64,000 nucleotides of DNA, taken from the NCBI GenBank assembly GCA_023055355.1, contig JALJCS010000024.1, positions 6,277,501 through 6,341,500 of the forward strand, read 5' to 3'. This document shows positions 11,201 to 23,200 of the stretch, piece after piece. The position numbers were made by a program, and so were the translations under genes. How positions within the stretch are numbered: the stretch's first letter is position 1; each line of letters begins with the position of its first letter. This stretch comes from Agelaius tricolor. Taxonomy: Eukaryota > Chordata > Aves > Passeriformes > Icteridae. The notes beneath the pieces were generated by a model. It ran no database searches. It saw only the letters and a program-made list of their open reading frames with translations, and was not told the DNA's origin.

Positions 11201-14200
11201 GTTGCCAACATGTCTTTGAAATGTTAGCATTGCTTTTATTTGGTACCTGAAAGAGCTAATTGCAATTTTAGAGCAAATGTGTGGGCTTTAATTTTTGACA
11301 GAATTTAATCATGTAATTAGGCTTCTGCCGTGCCATAAAAAGCAGATTTATGGGATTGTTGGTGCTTGTTAAAGGTTCTTGATGATAGTGGTGTTGGATA
11401 AAGGGACCAGGGAGGCTTTGGGGTCTGGAGAAGGGTGTCTGTGCATTGGAACCACCACTGTGTGCCCTAAATCTATGTGGTGCTATTTGGTGTCGCTGGC
11501 CACAAGGTATTAATCCAGTGGTTTGCTCCTGTTTCCTCCAAAAATGCAGTTGGTGGATTTTTTTCCTGTAGGACAGCAGTATAAACACAGTCATCCTAGA
11601 AAATGCCAGAGTTTTGTGCACGTTGAAGGCTGGCTGGCTGAACATCCAGAGGAAAGCAGCAATGTGTCCCACTGGCATTGCCTGTCCCACCCAAAGGACA
11701 CAACAATGGCAATAAAACAAATTCAAGCCCCAAGTTTGTCTTTTATTTGCCTAGTTTACAAATTAGCACCCAGGCAGAATTACTGCAGTGGGAATGAGAA
11801 GGGCTCGTTGTATTGTGGCAGCTGAAATATTTGTGAGAGCTTTCTCAGTGAGGTGTTTAGAGAAGAGTAATGGGGTGTGGGGACAGGGTCCCAGAGAGGT
11901 TGGAGATGGCCAGAGCTTGGCCAGACAAGTTAAACCCAACCTGATATAACTACAGCTTGGCCTGGGAGTATGACCAGGCATCTTGCTGCTCCTTCTTCAG
12001 AGAATCCATGTTTTCCTCCTTCAATATCTTTTTTTTTTTCTCAGCACGGAAAAAAGAGAAAGGGAGGTTTTTGTGGTGGGGTTATGAATTCCTGTTTCTC
12101 AGGGTGATGAATGCAAAGGTAGAACTGGGACATGGTCTTAAGGTCTTGGATAAAGATGTTGGTTGAGGTTTTGCTGAGGTTTTTGCTCTTGGAATCCAAG
12201 ATACCCAGGCACAAAAACCTGTTGTCTGCAGCCAGCTCTGCGTGGTGCCTAGAGCTGGGGTACTGTTGTAGTGAGTATCTACAGCAAACAGCTTCTGGTG
12301 AGGCAAGCATCTACAGTGAGGGGATATTTTAACTATTAAAAAGGATGATTCTTGGTGGTATTGTGAAAGCATCCACAGAACATGTGGGTCAGTTTTATAA
12401 CCAAGCCAAAAGCACCAGGTTTGCAGTGGGATACCGTGAGCACCCAGGTTAATGATTAGTGTTGAACAATTCCATGAGTTGCACCATATTAGGGCTTTTC
12501 TTCTGCAGTTTTTTGAACCTCTCGCCTCCAAGTTAGTTATTGTTTGAATTTTCCTCTGCTGGGTTTTGTATGAACTGAAAAATATGTGCTGACAGTGATT
12601 TTGCAGAAGTACACTAGCCAAAATTCAAATCTTTGTTTTCTATTGCCCTCCTACACTTATGCCAAGGGTCTGGCAGAACATTTGGGCCAGTGCTTAACTT
12701 GGAGCTTGTACACAGCAGTGTGACTTGAAATTGCTTTCAATGTGAAAGGAATTGTTTGTGTTGTGCATGCTGGGGTCTTAAAACAGAAGGTTGAATGGTT
12801 CAAACACCTTCTTGAGCTCTTTGTAAACTCATATTTTTCATTTTAAAATAGCACTCTTTGGAATTCACCTTTCTTTTTTTTTTTCCTTCTTCAAAGGCTA
12901 TGAAAAAAGTCTAGTGGAATGGTGAAAAAGAAAGGAATTGGATAATGGGCTTAATTGTCAACCAGAGTAACAAGCTCTAGTAAACAGAAAAAAACCCAAC
13001 CAAAACCAACCAGAAAAAAAGAATTAATTTTAAATAGAACCCTGCCTCTTGCATTTATCCACACAAAAAAAAGATGAGCACAGCTGGGAGCTTCTTTTAT
13101 GGTCTGATGATTTTGATGACTAATCAATTTTACAGTGTCTCTTCAAGCTTCTGTCCCAGTTGGTTGTGTTGTGTTTTTTTTGCAGTGGTTGGTGTGTTAG
13201 AGAGATTCTTGTGAGGCTGAGGTCTCAGCTGGAGAGCTTATGGAAACCAAGACTCCTTGTGTCCCATGCAAAACTGCTGCTCCCCAAAGTGAAACTGGAA
13301 CTGGAGCTTTGGCTGACGAATTTATGAATTTCCCTGTCTCTGTGGTTGTTCAAAGAGCTCCTGCTGGCTGTCCTGGCAGGGTTTGCTGAGGTGTGTGCAT
13401 ACCTGACCTGGTCCTGCAAAGACCTGGTGGTGGTGGTGGTGGCAGCTGGCCTGTGTCCGGGTTCTGGGAGCTGGTGACAGCTTGGTGGCTGCATCGCAGT
13501 GCCCAGTGCTGCAGGGGAGGGTGGACAGACAGACAGCACAGATGGGCACCCTGGGGAGCTGAGGCTGCAGCACGTGGGGGGTGTTGGGGGCCCTGGTGAT
13601 GCAGCAGCTGAAGCTGCAGTGCTGCTGCAGGTGCTGGGTCCCAGCAGCCACCCACGCCGAGGGCTGTGGCAGCCGCACAGCTCCAGCTCCTGCTCTGAGG
13701 GCAGCCAGGCACCTCTGGGTGCTTTGCTCTCCTGCCTCCATCCAGGGTGAGCAGAGCCTTCCTGTCCTGCTGCCCTTTGTCCCCTGTGTGTGACAGTGCA
13801 CGGGAGGAGCCTGCAGGGACATCCTGACCTCCCTGGGGCACAGGGCCCTGAGGCAGAGGGACTGCAGGGGGGTGGCTCTTTAGGGTTTGGTTTCTGCTGC
13901 TCTTGGGTGGCACATTCCTCAGCTGAGCCCAAAGGGGCCATGTCCTGCCCTTCTTGGCAGAGGTTCTGGGATCATGCCCTTCTGCCAGAAGGACACCAGC
14001 TGAGGTGGGTCCAGAGCTGGGTTCTGAGCAGGTGAGGTCCTGTTTGCTGCCTCCACCTTTTGAGGTTTCCCTCACCTGCAGTGAGGTGTCTGTCTGGGTA
14101 ACAAGTGACTATTTGTGTCTTGCATCAGGCCATTTGGCAGTGGGTTTTTTCCCTCTAGCACAAGGTTTGCAAGGTGAACAGCTGCTTGTGAGTCCTGTGG

Positions 14201-17200
14201 CTCCTGCTCCCTCTGCTCCATAAGTGCTGAGCCTTAGGGAGGCTCAGAGGTGAGCACCAGTGACTTTTGGGGTGCTGGGAAAATATAGGGTCTACCTTGG
14301 GAGGAGATCCTCAGCCCTGGAGCTGTGGTTGTTCTGCCTAAACCCTTCCAAAGACACAGGCAGAGGGGGTGGGGAGGGGATTTCTCCCCACTGAGCCCCC
14401 CGGCAGAGAGGCAGCCACAGAGCCCAGTTCTTCCACATTCTGGATAATGCTCAAGCTGCTAGATAAGCAGGAGTAAAGCTGCCGAATGATAACATTGTTT
14501 GGGAAGAATAGAGCAGCTCTTGCTTTGCAATGAAACTGCTCAGTTACCTGAGCCAGAGAGGGCTCGGGGCTGCTGCTTCCCAGGGGAGGAATGTGTTTTT
14601 GGAGAGCCCTGCCCCACTCCTGGTGCCCAAGGGGCAGCTGGAATCTGAAGCATCCCTATCTGCAACATTTCTTGCTGGCTCATGCAGTGCCCTGACCTCG
14701 TGTATCTGCCAAAGCCCTCAGCTGCCTGTCCTGTGTTGGGGTTTTCATGCTTGCCCTTCCCACAGTGGGGTAGGGTGGTGAGGAGTTCTGTGTGGGGCTG
14801 GGAAACCCATGGGAGAGGCTGTGTCCTTATCTCCTCCTGGGTGTTTCCCAGCTCTGCTTCCTATCACTGCTGGGAACTGAGGTTAGGTCTCCTCAGCAGA
14901 GGAAAGTCTGTCCTGTGAGCATATCACTGCTGGCATCTCTCTGCAATTCCATGAGAGTGCTTCCAGGGATGTGACCTCCATAGCAGAGAGATCCTCGAAG
15001 ATTAGGATTACAGACTTTTAATACACTTTATAGTGGGAGAGTATTTTCAAAGTATTTGCAAAGCTGACCTCCTGCAAGTGGGACAGTCAGGGATTCTTCA
15101 GCTCAGCAATTTTTACTGTTGATTTTGGGTTTCTACAACCTAGCAGCATGAAACTGCGTGGTTTGGCATCTCTCATCTCCAGTGCAGAGTTTTTTGGGAA
15201 GCAAGATAAAAACAACTCATGTTTCCAGGTGTTAGGGATGTGCTTTGTCCAGCATTTGTAATGGGCTGAAATATTTTGGTTTTATTTGAGTAATGTAAAA
15301 TGTCTTTAGAGTGGGATTGCCTCCCAAAACCCACCTCCTCTCACACTGGCACTCCATCACTCATGGCTGCCTCACTTTGCTGTGCTGGAGCCTTGGCTTT
15401 TCCATCTGGAGGCAGCCCTGTCCTGTAGGTGTGGGGCATGGGTACAGTGAGCAAGGCAAAGAGCTGCTGGCACCAGCCCTGCCCCCTGCACCTGAATTCC
15501 CAGAGCTGGCCAAGGGCTGTCCTGGCCCAGCAGCAAGCCCCATGCAGAACCCCAGTGCTGCAGCCCTGCTGATAACAGCTGGGGTAGGTTGGGACCTGAC
15601 ACAGCTTGGGTCCCTTGCAGTGCTGAGCCACGTGGGCCAGCTCTGCTCAACCCACTGGAGGGCCTGCAGGGTCTTTCTACCTCACAAAATATTTCTTTTT
15701 TTTTTTTTTCCCCCACTTCTTGGGGCTCAGGTAGTACAGAGTAGAAGTGCAATGCTCTTGGTGAAGGGCCCACACAGGAAAACTGGAGTTGCCTGATGAA
15801 GGGAGCAGTCTGTGGATTCAGGGCTGTGTCATCCACAGCCAGTGGAGTAAACATGTTTATGGGCAAGCAGCTGCAGCCTCCCCCCCTCCCTATTTATTTA
15901 TCACAGGAGCAGGAACATTTGCAGCAAACCCATTACTCAATGTGCATACCTGTGACATAAAAACAGCTCTCCCTTTAGATCCACAACTTTGGCACAGTCC
16001 CATGTCAAAATTAGATGAAAATAGATTTTATAGTAAATTTTGCAGAGTAATGCATTCTGCCTAAAAGTAGCCAGTCCCTCATGGACATGACCATCACTCA
16101 GTGTTTGAGTTGTAGCCATGACTGGGTGGATGTGATGCTGCTGAACCTGAGCTCAGCCTGCAGGTGTTGAAGATCCTCAGCACATGCCAGTGCTGGTCAT
16201 TAATCTTCAGTACAAGAGGTAACCAGTTGTGTAAATTGAACATCAGTAGTTTTTTAGGCACAGTTAACTTCTCCAGACCAGCAAACACACCACATTAGGA
16301 TTTAGGAACGTGATGGAGTCAAGGACATCAGGTGTTCTGGGTTTTTTTCCTAGCTTTGAGTAATTTTTTTTTAATGTTTTCTCCAGTATTAAATGTTTTC
16401 TGGCATGGTTGTATGCAATTTTTCAGGACTGTCTTAGTGAATAAACCTAAACGGGTTCTGACTCCAGAATTTTGTTCACAAGTTTAAATGCAAATTTATT
16501 ACTCTTATAAAGGGGTTTTGGCAGCTCTTTTTTCCTCTTGCTTTCTTAGGAATGACCAAGATTTAAAACAACTGCTCAAAAGTGTTTTAGTTTTAAGATT
16601 TCATAATAGCCTAAATTTAGGCTCTGTGTTGGATATCTGACTAGTGGCAGGAGTTTTACAGGTACAAAGCTTTGAGCCCCTCTTGACACTGAATTTTGGA
16701 TGTAGGAACATGAACTGAAAAATCTTATTCTCACATTGTTGTATTTATTTATTATATTCAGCCTCCTAGGATTACCCTAGTGTGGTCATGTTGCTTCTCA
16801 ATGTGCACCACCAGTGGTCTTAATACTTTAGAAATTGCCATGGGGGATTGCTCTCTACTTGAAGACCTCTAAATATATTGAAAAAAACCTGGTTTTATGT
16901 AAAAGTCTAAATGCATGCCCTGATTATTCAAGAAGGCAAAGCATTCAAAATCTCCCTGAATTTCAGAGTGGATTTCTGAAATTCCTTCTGTAGGTTTAGA
17001 TCTTGATTCAGGCAGGTTATATTTAATTTCTCAGGATGGGAATGACTGTTGGGGTGGCTGTGAGCCCCTCAGGGACTCTGGGAGCTCACAGAGTTGTTTG
17101 CTGGTGCATTGCAGAGTGCATGGCTTTATTTTGGCAATGCACTGCTGGGGATCTGTTACAAATAATCACATACTTGGTGCTGCTCCCTTCCAGGCTACAG

Positions 17201-20200
17201 CAAAAAGAGACCTGGAGTGTTTTGCTGGTATCTGGTTCTGTGATGAGCTGAGGGATGTATGAGCCTTTGTTGTTACTTTCTGCATCAGCAAAACAGAGAG
17301 CTTCAAAGTGTATTTTTAGATTTTCTTTTTCTCTTTTCTTTTTTTTCTGTTCTGTAGAAAGCTGAGGCATCGTTTTGTTATCCTGACAGGTGGCTAATGA
17401 AAGGACTCTTAAAGAATATCCAAAGATAGCAGCATGTCTTACCTAGTTTCTATTGACAAATTTATTTCTTGTAACGAAATAATAGAGTTTAGGGGGGTTT
17501 TGAGGGGATTTTTTTGTTTTTGTTTTGTTTTTTCTTCTTTTTTTGTTTTTGTGTTTTGGTAAGGGGGGCACATGCAATCACCAAGAAGCCTCATGTCCTT
17601 TATTAAGGATGCATCAAAATTTAGTTCATAATGGTCTGGTCAGAGCCAGGTACAAGCTGTGGTATCTGTTACAGATGGCTTTGAGCCAATCTTTTAAGTC
17701 ATCTATTGACCCATTGGACCCCAGCAATCAATTAACAATTTATGACAGCACAGTACAGTATCATTCATTGTCTTCTATAACTGTTTGAAGAGTGTTTCTT
17801 TCAAAAGGAAAAAATTCTATTTCTTACAGGATAGTTCTAAAATGTACACCTGTGATTCCCAGGGCTTAGTGCCAGGCTGGGCCTCTGCTTTAAAATGGGA
17901 TTCTGGGAGTGAAAGGAGACGTTTCAAAATTGGTAATGGGAAGCATGTATTACAGTTGTGTATTACACAATTTTTAAGTGGCTACATGAGATACTGTTAT
18001 TTAAAGTGGGCTTTGCAACATTGTAAATGCTAATGGAATAATGCAAGGTATTAGTCCCACCACAGTGTGTCCTGCTTGAAATTGTAACTAGCAAGTCATG
18101 TTTGTCACTTAAAATTCATGTGTTGTTTCTAGGGCTTATCCAAGTGGCAAAACTGAAAAACAGGTTTTGTGAGAAAATGATTTTTCAGTTCAGGAGCTGG
18201 AAAGTAAAAGGAAGGATAGTTTTGGTCCAAAGCAAGCTGATTTATTACTCCCTCTGTGTTTTTTCACTGTGATGAAGCAAGGATCTGTGTTTAGTGGGAG
18301 GGTGTAATGCTTTTTTCAGCCCAAAACAGAATGGTTGGTTGGCTGTTAGGCTTTCCTTAGGAAGCACAGGTCAGACCCAAGTGCATACCTAGAAATGCTG
18401 ATCATGATAGAGCCATGGCATGGTAAAGTGTTTGTTACCCCTCAGGCAGGTCCTGCTTTGCATGGCACTGTTAAATCTATACTGAGTCAGTGCTGGCATT
18501 TCAGGCACCCCAGGCCCTGTTTGAATTACATATTTAGGTATTTTATACGGCTGCAGTAGTTGAAGAAGTGCTGTTGAGGGGTCCATCTCTGAAGTCCTGG
18601 CTCCTGGGGCATCCATCCCCTGTGATCCTTGGAGCACTGAGCTGTGTGCCTGTGTCCTGGCCATCAGTGCTGGGGGATGAGCTCTGTGCAGGACTTGTGG
18701 CAGCCTGGCTTTCCTCTGCCTTTCATTTTCCGCCTTTGGTGATTCAGGACAAATGTGTGAATTGGTTTGCATTGACAAAAACTGCATTTTTAAGTAAGCT
18801 GCTTGCCTAGATTTACCCTCAATCACCAGTAATTGCTATACAAGCTGCTCCCACTCTCCCTTGCCAGTGTGCTTGAGTCCTGACTTGGAAGCCAGCATCA
18901 GCACTGCAAGTTTGTTTGCTTTGTACAGTTGCAACTCTTGGGCTCTGTGCTAGTGCTGCTAATTGAAATGGGGGTGCTGGACCAGCTGTCTGGTCATGTG
19001 CACCTTGCATTCAATGTTCACTTTAACAGGTATCAGATATCATTAGTGATTCCTTGAGTTATTTTTTCTTCCCATTTTTTTACCCCTCTTCCATCCCCTA
19101 GCACAGTAGTTCTGTATCCCACATTTCCAGTCTTGGGTCTAACTGCAATATTTGCATTCCTTTGAGTTCTGCTCCCCTCTCTTGTCTATCCCTGTGTTGA
19201 ATTCTCCAGTGATTTTTGGTCTGATCTACTTCTTGCTTTAGTCATCACTTCTGGCATTTCCCGTGGGTGGTGGTCCCCTACCTAGGATCCCTCTGTATCT
19301 CTGATTTTCCCCTTCCTTCCACCAAACTTTTCAATTTATGTGCCTTTATCTAATTCTATTGTACATGTACTTTCTTCTCTTCTTAGTTTGTCCAGATGTG
19401 TGGTGAGTGCAAGTAAATACTTGCAAGTATCTTTTGGTAGAAGAGTGAGAATAACAAAGATGAGAAAATGAATAGAAGTCAGCAGCACGAGGATATTGTG
19501 TCTGCTAAGCTGCAAACAGTGCACAAACCCACATGTCACTGGTGGGGGGAGAACATTTTACCTAAAGGCAAGTGAACTGCCAGCAACATTTCTTACACCT
19601 TCCTCAGAGCATCTGACCCACATCACTTCCAGATGTATCCATTGATCTTTTCCCCTATAACTTTTCTTACAAACCTAATCCTTCCCATTTTAACAAGATA
19701 TATAAAATCCTTCTTGCATTCAGAGCGTGCAAGAAAAAAAATCCCAAGCCCAACCACTTCATTTTCTGAGACCAGGGTTTTTTGTTCTTTTTTTGGAGGT
19801 GCCAAATCTGTTCATCCTCCCTGGATCTAGAGAACAGCATCAGAAACACTGTGTAACACTTCTGGTGGGAATCCAGGGAAGACCTAAATCTGTAGTCTTC
19901 CAATTTAAAATAATGTTAAATAGTAGAACTGAAAAGAGAAGCTTTTGAAAACAGCCTGGTTTGGAGCACCTGCCATTTCCAAGTGCTAATTCAGATGATG
20001 GTTAGTGAGAGGCAGAGCAATGAAAGCACAGCAGATACCTGGCTGCTGAGCAGCACTGAGCATCCTGATGAAGTCCTCCTTGGTGGAATTACATTGTTAT
20101 TGTGGGATTTGTTAAAAAAGAGAGAAAGCAAGCAGTGAAAAAGTTACTGTACAATAGGGATGCTAATGAGAGGGTGTTTTTTTTAATCCAATCTGTTTAA

Positions 20201-23200
20201 AATGGGTATTTGTAAAACACCTTTTCAAGCTTTTGCTGCTTGTAAAGTCAATTAGATTCTCTTAATGTCTCTGAAAATTTATGTCTGGTGGGGTTTCAGA
20301 AGCTGTCAGTGTTGAGAGGATAACATCAAGCTGTGCCTCTTGGACAGTGATTTTTGTCTGGGAATAAGCCATCGTCAGGTTTTACGGGGCTTTTTTTGAG
20401 CCACCAGTAGTCTGAGGAACATCAAAGCATCTGCAAGGATTCTCAAGAAGTGGGAATATTTTTCATGGATAACTCAAATAACTAAAGAGGATTTCAGTGA
20501 AATTCTAAAAAAAAATCTTCACATAACCCCCCACATTGACTGAGACTGAACTCTTGGGACAGTTTGGCTTAAAGATTCAGTGGAGCATTTGCTTTAGCTT
20601 AATCATGGGCTTAAATCCCTTGTCTCTTGCTGGGAGTTTAGCATATACTTAGGGGCAGTATAGGTCCAAGTGCTCTTTGGATAGTTACAGGGGATCTGTG
20701 ACATAAATGGTGGTAAACCTTGGCTTTGCTGTATGTGCTATCAGCTGCCTGCAAGATGAATTTATGATGCTTTAGGGAATACTGGTGCACTGGAAAAAGG
20801 AGTTGTAGTTGTGAACCTGCCCTTGGATATATTCATCCTGCCCTGTCCTGGCATTGTGTGTGGAGGTTTAGTGTTGTCTTTGTAGATGGGACAATCCAAC
20901 AGATCCTCAAAACACTGCAGTTCTACCCAGTCTCGTGTGGATTTGCATCTCCTCTGGCTCTGGTTGCTGTAGTGCAGTTTGTATTCAGTTTGTATTTGTA
21001 AGCTGATCCCCTTTCCCCAGGTCCTTTGTGAATGGGCCTCAGTGTGAGGGGGCAGGCACGGAGGTGTCTGCTTTCACTAGCCCTGAGCAGCCTGAAGGTG
21101 TCTGCTTTCACTAGCCCTGAGCAGCCTGCCCTTCATTTGCCACGTGTCTTCCTGATGGAGTGAGACATGGCCTGTTACTCACTCACTCCAGTAATTCACT
21201 TCACAGATGTCTTTCAAATCCCCAGCTCTTGTGACTGGTCTGGAGGCTGGGGTTCACATGAATGTGGGGTATAACAAGCTGATAGGTGCTTATCACAGGA
21301 GATATGGATTAGGCTTTTGTAAGGACTTTCTTGGCCTGAATGCATGGCAAAGGTTGGGCGTTTTTTTCTTTTTTAGTTTTAGAGATGTAGAGAGTTCCAC
21401 ATGTAATTTTCATTTTCTGTTAATGCATCATCCACAGCACATCCATTGTCTGTGCCCAGCCTGACAGATGTTTGTGTATTTATGGATGTGGAATTTTCTT
21501 GTGCTGCCACGTTAAATAAATGTGCTGGTTTGAGTCTGGGCTAGTGGAGCTGTACCCAAGGCACATTGGCTTTGATGTGCTGGGAGAGGGATGTAGAAAA
21601 ATGTTGGCTTTCACAAGAGTGGCCATCCAGGTGTGTGCTTTTTTCTGCACCATGGCAGGCATTGCCTCCCATGGGGCATTGCCACTGGTTTGCTGAGTTA
21701 AGGGTTGAAGCAGTGTGTGGTGATGAAGGCTCCAGCTGCTTGGGAGGTCTTTCTGGGGTCTGCTCTATTGAAAGACATTCCTGCCTATGGCAGGGGATTG
21801 GAGCCAGATGATTTTTAAGATCCCTTCCAACCCAAATCATGGTAGGATTCTCTGACTTGTGGCAGAAGGAGGTGAAGTCCTGAGGCAGTGTTTGCCCTCC
21901 TTGCTGTGAGAGGCTCCAGCAGCAGAGTGGGAGTGGGGAGCCCTTTGCCTTGGCATACCCAGGTGAATGTGTGTACACACAATACACTGGAGCAACTCAC
22001 CCCAGGGCTTTGTTTGGCTGAGTTAGGGATAAATATTGCAGCCCCCAGGGGTTACACATTCACAGTGAGGCTGGAGAAGTAAGAGGGCTGCAAAGGTGCT
22101 CATTTACAGTGGGAGCTGTGGTGGGATGGCCATGGCGAGGTGGTACCTGAAGGATGGTGGGTTGCCTTCTCCTGCTGTGTTTATTTTCAAGGAGAGCTCT
22201 CATTGCAGTAGTGCCCCTGGCTGTGCCAGTTGCTTCAGAAGGGTTGAGTACCCTCAGACACCATCTCAGGAGGGCTCAGCATCTCCCAAAACCAGGCTTT
22301 GCAAACACAGTGGGATGAGAAAGCAGTGGTACCCCTGTCTGCTGGCTCTGCCTGGTCATGGAAGTCACCATCCACCTGGTTGAGGGTTGGGTTGAAGATG
22401 TGGGAAGTGCAGATAACCAGGAGGTGCCTGCAGCTCTCAGTGGGTCGGATCCAGCCCCAGCAGGACTAGGGAACACCTTAGGGTGTGGTGGGGAAAGGGC
22501 CTCCTTCCCTGCTCTTCCCAAGTGGGATGAGCTGGTTGGTGTCCTGCAGGGAGAGGGTCATTGCTCCAGGAAGTCCTCCAGTGTTAGAAGTGTGATGCTG
22601 CTAAAAGCACATCAAGAATACTCAGTGTTTGCTTCCAGAGAGATTTGTTGTTATTTATTCATTTATTTATATGGGTCAGGAGTTGGATTTGCCACAAACT
22701 GTAGCATTAGTCCTGTTACTTCCTCTAGCCTCGGATGTCAGAAGTACATCAGACCCCATTCCGAGGGAAAGACTTGGTTTCATGGCATGCTGCAGATAGA
22801 AATTGCTTTTTTTGCATCACTTTCCATGACAGGATGAGCACCTCTGCACAGAATGAATGCTGCCTTGGTGGGAACAGGGCAGAAAGCCTGGGGTTGGTTG
22901 TCCAAGCCTGTTCTCCTTACCAGTTTGATTATCTTTCCCAGTTTCCCTGTTTAGCCACATACTCCTTCCCCCGAGCTTAGGGGAATAAGTTTGCCCAGAT
23001 GTTTGGGGGGGCTCATGCAGGTCAGAGAGGGTTGGTCCAGTGAGAAATGCCCAAGTGAGAGCCCTTGGTGAGCAGCTGGGCAGGACAGAGGTAACGAGCC
23101 ACGCTCACTCCTCGCCTCTTGATCTCTTCCCAATCCATTGTAATGGACTTTAGGGGCTCATCTGGGTGTGGCAGCTGGTGACAGGGTGGGTTGGTCCCAG

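Noticed and set aside
13225..14075. Overlapping 166-241 codon minus-strand frames in intron 2
   Set aside because: Mutually overlapping frames in a GC-rich stretch with Ser/Pro/His-rich low-complexity peptides; reported as a composition anomaly rather than a gene.
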